64,000 bases of DNA from Sporosarcina cascadiensis (GTDB taxonomy: Bacteria; Bacillota; Bacilli; Bacillales_A; Planococcaceae), in assembly GCF_009650995.1 (NCBI RefSeq), contig NZ_WHVV01000009.1, forward strand, positions 109,705 through 173,704, in the 5' to 3' direction. The notes under the pieces were generated by a model. The model ran no database searches. It was given only the letters and a program-made list of their open reading frames with translations, and was not told the origin of the DNA. The first letter of the stretch is position 1, and each line of letters starts with the position of its first letter. Shown here piece by piece: positions 18,412 through 27,288 of the stretch. A program made the translations under genes and the position numbers.

Positions 18412-19959
18412 ATGGATATTTACGATAAAATTAATGAGCTGTATGACAAGAAACGTGAGATTGAGCTGGGCGGCGGAGACGAACGGATCATTAAACAGCA
18501 TGAAAAAGGCAAACTTACAGCCCGCGAGCGGATTGAACTGTTAGTGGATGAAGGGTCTTTCGTAGAGTTAAATCCATTTGTTGTTCACCGGACAATCGAC
18601 TTCGGCATGGACAAACAAGTTGGTCCCGGCGACGGTGTCGTAACAGGCTATGCAAAAATCCACGGCCGTCCAATTTACTTATTCTCTCAGGACTTCACTG
18701 TATTCGGCGGCGCGCTCGGAGAAATGCATGCGATGAAAATAGCGAATGTCATGGATCTGGCAGCAAAAAACGGGGCGCCTTTTATTGGGCTGAATGACTC
18801 GGGCGGTGCACGTATCCAGGAAGGCGTGCTGTCGCTGGACGGATACGGTGAGATTTTCTACCGCAACTCGATTTATTCAGGTGTAATTCCTCAGATTTCC
18901 GTCATTCTTGGACCGTGTGCAGGCGGCGCCGTCTATTCACCTGCGATTACAGATTTCGTCATTATGACGGACCAGACCAGCCAGATGTTCATTACCGGAC
19001 CGAAAGTTATCGAAACGGTGACAGGTGAAAAAATCACTTCAGAGGGGCTCGGCGGAGCAAAAGTCCATAATACGATTAGCGGAAACGCGCATTTACGTGG
19101 AGCAAACGAGCATGAAGTATTGGATAAAGTCCGTGATCTGCTGTCTTATTTGCCGCAGAATAACACGGAAAAGACACCGATCCAGCCTTATGAAGAACAA
19201 AATGACTATCGCGAAGATTTAGCGGATGTAGTGCCATTCGAAACTATCCGGCCTTATGATGTGCGTAAAGTATTGGAGCATGTTGTCGATGAAGGGTCAT
19301 TCTTTGAAATACAGCCGGAGTTCGCAAAAAACGCTGTTGTCGGCTATGCACGGATGAAAGGCGAAACAGTTGGATTCGTCTGTAATCAGCCGAAAGTAAT
19401 GGCTGGCGGATTGGATATCGATTCCTCTGATAAAATTGCGCGTTTTATCCGCACTTGCGATTCATTCAATATTCCATTGATCACGTTTGAAGACGTAACG
19501 GGTTTCTTCCCTGGAATCAAACAGGAGCACGGAGGAATCATCCGTCATGGAGCAAAGATTCTTTATGCATATTCGGAAGCGACTGTTCCGAAAATCACAT
19601 TAATTTTGCGTAAGGCATTTGGCGGTGCGTATGTAGCTTTGAACTCTAAATCAATCGGTGCAGACGTTGTTTATGCCTGGCCAAATGCAGAAGTTGCGGT
19701 AATGGGAGCAGAAGGCGCCGCGAACATTATCTTTGCACGGGATATTGCGAACAGTGACGATCCTGAAGCGATGCGCACAGCTAAAATTGAAGAATATCGT
19801 GAAAAGTTTGCAAATCCATACGTTGCTGCTTCCCATGGTATGATTGATGATGTAATCGATCCGCGTGAAACTCGTATTAAATTACTGCAGGCACTCGAAA
19901 TGATGCGTAATAAACACGAAGATCGTCCAAAGAAAAAACACGGAAATATACCTCTATAA
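18412..19959 (+). CDS. mmdA: Acyl-CoA (propionyl-CoA/methylmalonyl-CoA) carboxyltransferase subunit
   Basis: Carboxyltransferase (beta) subunit that moves CO2 between biotin and propionyl-CoA, giving (S)-methylmalonyl-CoA (or, in decarboxylases, the reverse). The 515-residue protein has two crotonase-fold halves with oxyanion-hole glycines, for example GGARIQEGV and GPCAGGAVYS in the N-terminal half and GFFPGIKQEHGG and RKAFGGAYVA in the C-terminal half. No biotin carboxylase or biotin carrier gene is adjacent, so the partner must be encoded elsewhere. Symbol reflects the family; pccB is an alternative name. Confidence 0.9.
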   Translation: MDIYDKINELYDKKREIELGGGDERIIKQHEKGKLTARERIELLVDEGSFVELNPFVVHRTIDFGMDKQVGPGDGVVTGYAKIHGRPIYLFSQDFTVFGGALGEMHAMKIANVMDLAAKNGAPFIGLNDSGGARIQEGVLSLDGYGEIFYRNSIYSGVIPQISVILGPCAGGAVYSPAITDFVIMTDQTSQMFITGPKVIETVTGEKITSEGLGGAKVHNTISGNAHLRGANEHEVLDKVRDLLSYLPQNNTEKTPIQPYEEQNDYREDLADVVPFETIRPYDVRKVLEHVVDEGSFFEIQPEFAKNAVVGYARMKGETVGFVCNQPKVMAGGLDIDSSDKIARFIRTCDSFNIPLITFEDVTGFFPGIKQEHGGIIRHGAKILYAYSEATVPKITLILRKAFGGAYVALNSKSIGADVVYAWPNAEVAVMGAEGAANIIFARDIANSDDPEAMRTAKIEEYREKFANPYVAASHGMIDDVIDPRETRIKLLQALEMMRNKHEDRPKKKHGNIPL

Positions 19960-19973
19960 GTAAGGGAGTCTTT

Positions 19974-21104
19974 TTGGTGAATGAACAGCGATTGCTAAAT
20001 GAATTTTTAGAATTAGTACAGATTGATTCTGAAACGAAGAATGAACGCCAGATTGCAGATGTATTGAAGAAGAAACTGGAAGCACTCGGTTTTGATGTAA
20101 CAGAAGATGATACGAGCAAGAAAACAGGACACGGGGCAGGAAACTTGATTGCCAATTTGAAGGGATCAAATTCATCGGCAGACCCTATTTATTTCACTTG
20201 TCATATGGATACTGTCGTCCCTGGACGGCAAATTAAGCCTGTCGTAAAAGAAGACGGCTATATCTACAGTGACGGTTCAACCATTTTAGGTGCGGATGAT
20301 AAAGCAGGAATCGCCGCTTTGCTGGAACTTGCGAAAATCCTTCAGGAACAGGGCAACAAACATGGAGATATTCAGTTCATTATTACAGCAGGCGAAGAAA
20401 GCGGTTTGGTCGGAGCGAGAGAAATGGATCCGAAGCTGTTGAAAGCTAAATATGGTTTCGCAGTCGACAGTGATGGAAAAGTAGGCGGCATCGTTACCGC
20501 GGCTCCTTACCAGTCGAAACTTTGGACGACAATCTATGGAAAGACAGCCCATGCCGGTGTGGCTCCTGAAAAAGGAATCTCCGCGATCACTCTCGCTGCG
20601 AAATCGATAGCGGGAATGAAGCTTGGACGGATCGATGACGAGACAACAGCTAATATCGGCAGATTTGAAGGCGGTAAAGCGACAAATATCGTTTGCGAGG
20701 AAGCGTTCATTCTTTCAGAAGTGCGCTCGATCAATCCTGATAAAATGCAGCAGCAAATCGATCTGATGACAGAAAAATTTGCGTCTACTACAAGTACACT
20801 CGGCGGTAGAGCGGAGACGAAAACAGAGCTGATGTACCCCGGTTTTAATTTATCCGAAGATGAGCAGGTCGTGCAAGTTGCGATGGAAGCTATTCGAACT
20901 GTCGGACGCGAGCCGAACATTATGACGAGCGGCGGCGGAAGCGATGGAAATGTATTTAACGGTATGGGAGTCCCGACTGTTACTTTATCTGTCGGATATG
21001 AAGAAATTCATACCAAAAATGAACGTATGCCTGTCGAAGAACTGAATAAGTTGGCAGAATTATTACTGGAGATCGTACAGCAGACATCTAAGAAAGCTGA
21101 CTGA
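19974..21104 (+). CDS. yqjE: M20 family peptidase, PepT-like (YqjE)
   Basis: Zinc-dependent tripeptidase-like exopeptidase acting in the cytoplasm. The 376-residue protein shows the di-zinc ligands His77 (TCHMDT), Asp107 (GADDKAG), Glu141 with the catalytic Glu140 (GEES) and Asp164 (VDSDGK), plus the C-terminal His in EIHTKNE. TTG at 19974 matches the N-terminus remembered for YqjE (MxNEQRL); GTG 19977 is equally possible, and AAGGGA is upstream. Lies 14 bases after mmdA and is probably cotranscribed. Confidence 0.9.
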   Translation: MVNEQRLLNEFLELVQIDSETKNERQIADVLKKKLEALGFDVTEDDTSKKTGHGAGNLIANLKGSNSSADPIYFTCHMDTVVPGRQIKPVVKEDGYIYSDGSTILGADDKAGIAALLELAKILQEQGNKHGDIQFIITAGEESGLVGAREMDPKLLKAKYGFAVDSDGKVGGIVTAAPYQSKLWTTIYGKTAHAGVAPEKGISAITLAAKSIAGMKLGRIDDETTANIGRFEGGKATNIVCEEAFILSEVRSINPDKMQQQIDLMTEKFASTTSTLGGRAETKTELMYPGFNLSEDEQVVQVAMEAIRTVGREPNIMTSGGGSDGNVFNGMGVPTVTLSVGYEEIHTKNERMPVEELNKLAELLLEIVQQTSKKAD

Positions 21105-21139
21105 TCCTTCAAACCCACTGTATGAAAGAAGGGGCAACT

Positions 21140-21607
21140 ATGCAAACTGTTATTGTGCGGACTGGAAATGAAGAATATGCGCTGCCTGTAGAATCAGTTG
21201 TTTCCATAGAGAAACTTGAATACATCACGCCGATTCCCCATCTGCCTGAATACTTACTTGGTCTGATGAAGGCACGAGGAGAATTGGTGCCAATTTTAGA
21301 TTTCAGTCAAATTCTATATCATAAACCTACTCCGCGGGACGAAGAATCACATGTCGTGGTGTTAACGACGAATCAGCTGGAAGTCGGGCTGCTAGTACTA
21401 GACGCAAAAGAAATTTTGGAGCTGCCGGAAGAAAAACTAACTTCTACTGCGCTGAAAGCCTATTCCAAGACGCCTTATTTCACTACAGTCGCAAATCTGG
21501 AAGACCGAGTGATTACGGTTATCGACCCGGATATTTTGGCAACTTCACTTTCAGGCATGGATGAAATTTCGGCTTATATGAAAGAACAGCGCCAGTCAGC
21601 AGAATAA
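21140..21607 (+). CDS. Single-domain CheW-like protein
   Basis: A 155-residue CheW-domain protein. CheW couples chemoreceptors to the CheA kinase; this one is a stand-alone domain, with the typical IPHLPEYLLGLMKARGELVPILD core (in part). ATG 21140 follows AAGGGGC. It lies away from any chemotaxis gene, 36 bases after the M20 peptidase and before polY1. It might serve a chemotaxis array encoded elsewhere or work as a scaffold in another pathway; sequence does not decide. Confidence 0.8.
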   Translation: MQTVIVRTGNEEYALPVESVVSIEKLEYITPIPHLPEYLLGLMKARGELVPILDFSQILYHKPTPRDEESHVVVLTTNQLEVGLLVLDAKEILELPEEKLTSTALKAYSKTPYFTTVANLEDRVITVIDPDILATSLSGMDEISAYMKEQRQSAE

Positions 21608-21657
21608 GATCAAGATCAGCAAGATGATGAATACATTCAGCAAGTGACATAGACTTT

Positions 21658-21697
21658 GAAAAAGTGGCAGGCTGAAGCTGGTTTGCCATTTTTTTCT
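21658..21697 (+). terminator. Probable terminator after the CheW-like gene
   Basis: AAAAGTGGCA and TGCCATTTTTTT flank a GC-containing loop; the outer A/T pairs and the long T-run fit a Rho-independent terminator. Confidence 0.6.
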
Positions 21698-21741
21698 GTT
21701 GATTCAGCCGCTCGATAAATTAAAGAAAGAATGGTGTATAT

Positions 21742-22932
21742 ATGATGGAACTCACTTCAGCGAGTCCGCGAGTCATCATGCATCTTGATATGAACAGTTT
21801 TTTCGCTTCAGTCGAACAAGTGGCTGATCCAAAATTAAAAGGAATTCCACTTGCTGTAGCAGGTAATCCAAAAGAACGACGAGGCATTCTTGTTACTTGT
21901 TCTTATGAGGCAAGGGCATATGGAGTTTATACTACGATGACTGTAGGGGAAGCGAAACGGCTCTGTCCTCAACTGACAATTGTGCCGCCCCGTCATGAGC
22001 TTTACCGCCAAATGTCTGATTCGGTGTTTGAAATTCTGCGCAGCTACACAGAATGGGTCGAGCCTGTATCTATAGATGAAGCCTATATCGACACGACGGA
22101 GATCGGCGGGCTGACAAATGCCTTTGATTTGGCATCAGAAATACAGCTGCGGATTTTGAGAGAACTGGATCTGCCGTGCTCCATCGGAATCGCGCCCAAT
22201 AAATTCCTGGCCAAAACCGCTTCTGATATGAAAAAACCGATGGGCATTACCATTTTGCGCAAGCGGCAGGTTCCGGAGATTCTGTGGCCGCTGCCGGTCA
22301 TTGAAATGCACGGCATCGGCAAACGAACGGAAGAGAAATTGCAGAATGCAGGCATTAAAACTATTGGAGATCTGGCAGCAGCAGAGAAAATTACAATTGA
22401 AGGTTTATTGGGGAAGAATGGTGTTCGCCTGCAGAAACGTGCCCACGGAATCGACACACGTCCAATTGATCCTGAAAGTGCGGATGAGCGCAAAAGTATC
22501 GGTAGTTCCACTACTCTGCCGATTGATCTGACAGAACTTGATGAGTGTATCCCGATTTTTGAACGTTTGGCGGTGAAAGTAGCAAAGCGGCTGGAGGCCA
22601 AATCGCTAGCGGGTGTGACTATTACGATACAGATTCGCTATTCGGACTGGCAAAATACATCAAGAAGCCGAACGGTTCATCAAGCGGTCTATGCAGCGGA
22701 TGATATTACCGCCGTCGCGTTGGAGCTATTTATAAGACACTGGAACAATGAACCTGTCAGGCTGCTGGGTGTAACAGTCGGAAACGTAATCGAACGGCAT
22801 GAAATGGTTGAGCAGCTGACATTTGATAATTACGAACAGCTGGAAAAAGAATTTCAGATGGATCAGCTTGTTTCAAATCTGACTGAACGTTTCGGTGATG
22901 GGGTTATTAAAAAAGGATGGTCAAATAAGTAG
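21742..22932 (+). CDS. dinB: DNA polymerase IV (Y family, PolY1)
   Basis: Error-prone translesion polymerase. The 396-residue protein has the catalytic acids Asp16 (HLDMN) and Asp112-Glu113 (SIDEAY), the steric-gate pair Phe20-Phe21 and a helix-hairpin-helix region (MHGIGKRTEEKLQNAGIKTIGDL). The second ATG (21745) could also be used; the ribosome site is weak. No LexA box was seen upstream, in contrast to the second Y-family gene of this window; in B. subtilis yqjH (PolY1) is likewise not SOS-controlled. Confidence 0.93.
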   Translation: MMELTSASPRVIMHLDMNSFFASVEQVADPKLKGIPLAVAGNPKERRGILVTCSYEARAYGVYTTMTVGEAKRLCPQLTIVPPRHELYRQMSDSVFEILRSYTEWVEPVSIDEAYIDTTEIGGLTNAFDLASEIQLRILRELDLPCSIGIAPNKFLAKTASDMKKPMGITILRKRQVPEILWPLPVIEMHGIGKRTEEKLQNAGIKTIGDLAAAEKITIEGLLGKNGVRLQKRAHGIDTRPIDPESADERKSIGSSTTLPIDLTELDECIPIFERLAVKVAKRLEAKSLAGVTITIQIRYSDWQNTSRSRTVHQAVYAADDITAVALELFIRHWNNEPVRLLGVTVGNVIERHEMVEQLTFDNYEQLEKEFQMDQLVSNLTERFGDGVIKKGWSNK

Positions 22933-22947
22933 GAAGGAGAGAGAATG

Positions 22948-23895
22948 ATGGATATTGAATTTTTAGGCACTGGAGCTGGCATGCCGTCAAAACAGCGCAA
23001 TACATCTGCTCTTGTGTTGGATCTGACGGATGAAAACAGAGAAAACTGGCTGTTTGACTGCGGTGAAGCAACACAGCATCAACTCTTGCACAGTCACATC
23101 AAACCGCGTAAAATCACGAAAATTTTCATTACTCATCTGCACGGTGACCATATTTTCGGCTTGCCGGGGTTTCTCAGTTCCCGCGCATTTCTGGGAGGGG
23201 TGGACCCTGTTGATCTATACGGGCCTGCCGGCTTGAAAGAATGGCTGGAGCATACGTATAAAGTGACAGGAACGCATCTTCCTTACAAGCTGAATATCCA
23301 TGAAGTAACAGATGGCCTGTTGTTGGAAAGCAATGAATTCAGAGTATATGCGAAAGAGGTTCAGCACGTCGTCAGGAGCTTTGGCTATCGAATTGAACAG
23401 AAAGATTTGCCCGGCACTCTGCTGATCGACAAGGCTGTTGAGAAAGGTGTGCCAAAGGGTCCGCTGCTGCAAAAGCTGAAGGATGGACATGATATCCTAT
23501 TGGAAAACGGCATTACAGTTTACAGCAAGAATGTTACAACTGAACGAAAAAAAGGGTTCATCATTACGGTGATTGGCGACACATCTTACTGTGAAGCTGC
23601 TGTTGAACTGGCTGACTGTGCAGACATTCTTATTCACGAAGCGACTTTTACGAATGAATACGCAAAAGGCGCAAAAGAGTTCGGACATTCCACTATTGTG
23701 GAGGCGGCAACGATTGCCAAACGAGCACATGTTAAAAATTTGATTGTCAATCATATCAGTGCACGTTTCCTGCCGGGGGAGATGCCGGAATTTCTGGCGG
23801 AAGGGGAAGCGGTATTTCCACATCTATCGATTGCAGAAGACTTTATGCGCTTTCAATGGAAAAATAATGAGTTGACTTGTCTGACTAAAAAATAA
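22948..23895 (+). CDS. rnz: Ribonuclease Z
   Basis: Zinc-dependent endonuclease that trims the 3' end of CCA-less tRNA precursors. Metallo-beta-lactamase fold with THLHGDH (His63, His65, Asp67, His68) and the C-terminal NHISAR motif; the FDCGEATQHQLLHS segment is typical of RNase Z. The second ATG (22948) is preferred because AAGGAG lies 8 bases before it and family members begin right at this point (315 residues); ATG 22945 is possible. Fifteen bases after dinB. Confidence 0.94.
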   Translation: MDIEFLGTGAGMPSKQRNTSALVLDLTDENRENWLFDCGEATQHQLLHSHIKPRKITKIFITHLHGDHIFGLPGFLSSRAFLGGVDPVDLYGPAGLKEWLEHTYKVTGTHLPYKLNIHEVTDGLLLESNEFRVYAKEVQHVVRSFGYRIEQKDLPGTLLIDKAVEKGVPKGPLLQKLKDGHDILLENGITVYSKNVTTERKKGFIITVIGDTSYCEAAVELADCADILIHEATFTNEYAKGAKEFGHSTIVEAATIAKRAHVKNLIVNHISARFLPGEMPEFLAEGEAVFPHLSIAEDFMRFQWKNNELTCLTKK

Positions 23896-23936
23896 GCAGC
23901 CTAGCCCTGAATCAAGGGACTGGCTGCTTATTTTTT
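23891..23936. terminator. Bidirectional terminator between rnz and proI
   Basis: Arms AATAAGCAGCC (23891-23901) and GGCTGCTTATT (23922-23932) with an inner GCCCT/AGGGA-type pairing and T-rich flanks. It overlaps the rnz stop and precedes the convergent proI stop. Confidence 0.85.
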
Positions 23937-23938
23937 CA

Positions 23939-24748
23939 TTAAGATAATACACCTAATTCACGTGATCTCGCTTCTGCACTCTTGATACAGTCTGCGATCA
24001 CCGATTTAAAGTCGTGACTTTCCAATGCCTGCAATCCGGCTGCCGTCGTGCCTCCGGGACTTGTCACATTCATGCGCAGAGTACTCGGTTCTTCACCAGT
24101 AGTTTTCAACATGGCTGCAGCCCCTTCAAGCGTCTGCAAAATCAATTCGCGTGCAACAGCCGCCTGCAGACCTTGTGCAGCAGCCGCTTCTTCAAGCGCT
24201 TCGACCAAATAATAAATATAGGCCGGGCCGCTGCCGGAAAGTGCTGTGACGATGTGGAGTTCGTCTTCATCCACCACTTTTACAATACCGATCGCACCCA
24301 GCAGGTTCAAAATCGACTGCTGCATCTCTAGTGAGACTTCTTCATTGAATGCGATTCCACTTGCTGATTTACCGATGGTTGCGGAAGTGTTTGGCATGGA
24401 CCGGGCAATCGGCCGTTTCCCAAGACCCTTTTCAAAAGTATCGATTGAAGTACCGGCTATAACAGAAAGAATAGCTGTGTTTTCTGTAAGCAACGGCCGG
24501 ATATCCTGCATAACCTGCTGAATATCTTTCGGTTTAGTTGCCAATACCACTAAGTCGATTTCTTTCATGAATGAACGGTCTTCACAAACTTTCGTAATGC
24601 CGTATCGTGATTCTAAATGACAAAGTCTGTCAGAGTCTGAACGATTCATGACGTAAACTTGTTTTCCAGGCAGTACTTCCTGTTCCACAATGCCGGCGAT
24701 AATTGCTTCCGCCATCGATCCGGCTCCTACAAATAAAATCTTTTCCAT
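23939..24748 (-). CDS. proI: Pyrroline-5-carboxylate reductase
   Basis: Last step of proline synthesis: reduces pyrroline-5-carboxylate with NAD(P)H. The 269-residue protein has the N-terminal Rossmann motif FVGAGSMAEAI, the VLATKP segment and the C-terminal family signature with GSGPAYIYYLVEAL and SPGGTTAAGL. ProI is the B. subtilis name of the copy at this chromosomal position (next to yqjP); the other isozymes ProG and ProH cannot be separated by motifs alone. Confidence 0.93.
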   Translation of the reverse strand: MEKILFVGAGSMAEAIIAGIVEQEVLPGKQVYVMNRSDSDRLCHLESRYGITKVCEDRSFMKEIDLVVLATKPKDIQQVMQDIRPLLTENTAILSVIAGTSIDTFEKGLGKRPIARSMPNTSATIGKSASGIAFNEEVSLEMQQSILNLLGAIGIVKVVDEDELHIVTALSGSGPAYIYYLVEALEEAAAAQGLQAAVARELILQTLEGAAAMLKTTGEEPSTLRMNVTSPGGTTAAGLQALESHDFKSVIADCIKSAEARSRELGVLS

Positions 24749-24836
24749 CTCTATCCATCCTTACTGCTCGTTCATTTTTAATTTCACTGAATTATGTCAT
24801 GTACGTAACTGAATGTCAAACAGGCAGGACGTTCTG

Positions 24837-25946
24837 TCAGCCTTGGGCAAACAGATAGATGATAAATATAACAATCAGGACACCAATTGAAACGAGCGCC
24901 ACTTTTATGAAACTGATTGGATAATTGCCTGATACTTTTCCTGACTGTCCATTGACGATAAACTGATATACTTTTTGATTGAATTGGAAGGAAGAGATCC
25001 ATAAAGGAAGCAGCAAATGTTTATAGGTAATGTCTGAGTAATCAGTAGAAACATTGACTACTTCCACAATATCGCCCGCTACGCTGCCTTCAATTCCGCT
25101 GACAATCCGCTGTTCCATATAGTTCTGTGCTTTTTTAAATCCTTGCTGCAAGGAGACCGAATAGCGCTCCGCTAAAAAGCCGGACATATATTCCGTTTTA
25201 TAATCAGTTAATGCGTCCAGCTGAAAAGGCTGCACTTTTTGCAGCAGCTTTGCATCCACAGTAGTCGACGCTTTGATTAATACGTCATCAAAAAACTTTC
25301 GGTAATTACCGCTTTGCTGGTGCCATCGGATTTTCCGGACTTGTTCCGTTACGGTTTTAGGTTTGCCGTCTTCATATATGGTACGTGTTTCAGTTACATA
25401 ATAATAGTTTCCTACCCGGACGACATAATGAGAAAAGGTCTTGCTGTCATACGTCCAATAGGGCAGGTAGGCGCCTGAAATTTTATTCAGACGGTAGGTT
25501 TGTTTTAATTTCGAAGGTGCAAAGAAATGCCCCTTGATCCAATCCCGGAATTTCGCATGCGCTTCTTCTTTGGAAACATGGAAAGGAATGACTAGTCCCG
25601 GTGCAATGCCTGCATCATGTTCGGTCACAGCGATATGCGAGGAGCCGCAAAATGAACAGAAATCTGCCACAACATTTGCGTCAAGGACGGATTCCGCCCC
25701 GCAGTTACTGCAGGAAAATACTCGTACATCATCTTTCCATAAATGGTTCAGATCGGTGCCGGCTTTTTCGAAGTCCAGTTCGACATTCTGATCAAATGTG
25801 GCTTCAATCGGGATTTCGTGACTGCAGAAAGGGCACTTTAAACTGCCTGAAGCAGGATCAAACTCCGTATTGCCGCCGCATGAAGGACATTTAATATTTT
25901 CTGTGTCTTCTTTTAAAGCAGTTTGCTGGTCATCAAATGAAGTCAC
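24837..25946 (-). CDS. ydjG: Zinc-ribbon membrane protein, YdjG-like
   Basis: A 369-residue protein with two N-terminal zinc ribbons (CPSCGG...CPFC at about 20-40 and CSNCGAE...CSFCGSS at about 78-100), a soluble middle, and one transmembrane helix at the very C-terminus (about 349-367). This is the layout of B. subtilis YdjG, a partner in the PspA-type envelope stress system. It lies 10 bases downstream of the SPFH gene and is surely cotranscribed with it. The pspA (ydjF) and ydjH genes of the B. subtilis cluster are absent here. Role is inferred from family and pairing. Confidence 0.75.
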   Translation of the reverse strand: MTSFDDQQTALKEDTENIKCPSCGGNTEFDPASGSLKCPFCSHEIPIEATFDQNVELDFEKAGTDLNHLWKDDVRVFSCSNCGAESVLDANVVADFCSFCGSSHIAVTEHDAGIAPGLVIPFHVSKEEAHAKFRDWIKGHFFAPSKLKQTYRLNKISGAYLPYWTYDSKTFSHYVVRVGNYYYVTETRTIYEDGKPKTVTEQVRKIRWHQQSGNYRKFFDDVLIKASTTVDAKLLQKVQPFQLDALTDYKTEYMSGFLAERYSVSLQQGFKKAQNYMEQRIVSGIEGSVAGDIVEVVNVSTDYSDITYKHLLLPLWISSFQFNQKVYQFIVNGQSGKVSGNYPISFIKVALVSIGVLIVIFIIYLFAQG

Positions 25947-25956
25947 GATTCATCCC

Positions 25957-27099
25957 TCACTTTACGTCTAACGTTTCTCCGCAATCTGCACAAAACTTTG
26001 CATTCGGCAGATTGGCGTGCGAACATTTCGGACAAATTTTTTCTTTAATTTGTGCAGTGCCGCATATACTGCAGAATTTAGCGTCTTTCGGAAGGGGTGC
26101 TTGGCAACTGATGCATGGCACTTTTTCTGTTTCCGCAGACTTGCCGCACTGACCGCAAAACTTGGCGTCAGTATTTAACGTCGCCTGACAATGTGGGCAG
26201 CTCTTTGTTGGTGCCGCCGGCTGTGCAGGCTGGTTATTCGGATTCATGGCATTGGCCATTACCTGACCCATTGAGACACCGGCACCCATGCCCATCCCTG
26301 CTCCTGCCAACCCGCCGCCTGAGTCATTTTTTGCTATATCCCGGATCGCTTCAGCAGCCTGGTATTGCTGATACTGCTGCATATTGCCGAGTACGCCCAT
26401 CGTTGTCCGTTTATCCATTGCCTCCTCGACTTCTTTTGGAAGCGAGAGATTTTCTATATAAAGCCCGGTGATCTCGAATCCGAATGAAGCGAATTTCGGA
26501 CTCATCTTCTGTTTGCCCTGCACACTTAATTCGTCGTAATGCATCGCAAGATCAAGAGCCGGAATTTGAGACTCTGCAAATAAGTCAGACAGCCCCGAAA
26601 TGATCATTTTTTTCAAATGGCCTTCCACTGAATTGGTATCATATGAACTGTTCGTTCCAAAAAGCTCACGCAGGAACACGACCGGATCGGATACGCGGTA
26701 CGAATAGATTCCATAACCGCGAAGACGGATCATTCCAAAATCCTGATCGCGCATCATGATCGGATTGGAAGTGCCCCATTTTTGATCGATGAACTGTTTT
26801 GTATTGATGAAATAGACTTCCGCTTTAAAAGGTGAATCAAAACCATATTTCCAAGACTTTAATTTTGTCAAAATTGGCATATTTTGTGTATAAAGAATAT
26901 GGCGGCCGGGACCGAATACATCTGCCAGTTCGCCTTCATTGACCATGATTGCGACCTGTGATTCTCTGACTGTCAGTTCGGCTCCCATTTTGATCTCGTT
27001 ATTATGAACAGGGAATTGATAGACTAGCGTATTGGCATCCTGATTCTGCCATTCTATTACTTCGATAAATTGGTTTTTGAAAAAATTAAAAATACCCAT
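25957..27099 (-). CDS. ydjI: SPFH-domain protein with C-terminal zinc ribbons, YdjI-like
   Basis: SPFH (stomatin/flotillin-like) domain occupies about residues 1-245 (VIEWQNQDANTLVYQFP..., then GFEITGLYIENLSLPKEVEEAM). A Gly/Met-rich flexible linker (about 270-300) leads to three CxxC zinc ribbons (CPHC...CGQC, CISC...CSIC, CPKC...CADC). In B. subtilis YdjI recruits PspA to the membrane with YdjG/YdjH. There is no obvious signal or transmembrane segment, so membrane association would be peripheral. Ribosome site GGAGGG upstream. It heads a two-gene minus-strand operon inserted between proI and yqjP. Confidence 0.82.
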   Translation of the reverse strand: MGIFNFFKNQFIEVIEWQNQDANTLVYQFPVHNNEIKMGAELTVRESQVAIMVNEGELADVFGPGRHILYTQNMPILTKLKSWKYGFDSPFKAEVYFINTKQFIDQKWGTSNPIMMRDQDFGMIRLRGYGIYSYRVSDPVVFLRELFGTNSSYDTNSVEGHLKKMIISGLSDLFAESQIPALDLAMHYDELSVQGKQKMSPKFASFGFEITGLYIENLSLPKEVEEAMDKRTTMGVLGNMQQYQQYQAAEAIRDIAKNDSGGGLAGAGMGMGAGVSMGQVMANAMNPNNQPAQPAAPTKSCPHCQATLNTDAKFCGQCGKSAETEKVPCISCQAPLPKDAKFCSICGTAQIKEKICPKCSHANLPNAKFCADCGETLDVK

Positions 27100-27222
27100 T
27101 ACTATCCCTCCATATAGTCAATGTATTGCATAAATCGCTATTTCTTGTAGTATAACATACGGCGGTTAACGATTTAGGTTTCATTTCTGTGTGAATTATT
27201 TAACAAAATGGAGGAACGATGC

Positions 27223-27251
27223 GTGACGCCTTCATTAAAAGAGAGTACAAT
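27223..27251 (+). promoter_or_regulatory. Candidate sigma-A promoter for yqjP
   Basis: GTGACG (27223-27228), 17-base spacer, TACAAT (27246-27251), about 38 bases before the yqjP ATG. The -35 is 4 of 6, the -10 is 5 of 6. Confidence 0.5.
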
Positions 27252-27288
27252 AGACTGAACAGTCATTCATTTATTAGGAGGAAATTGC

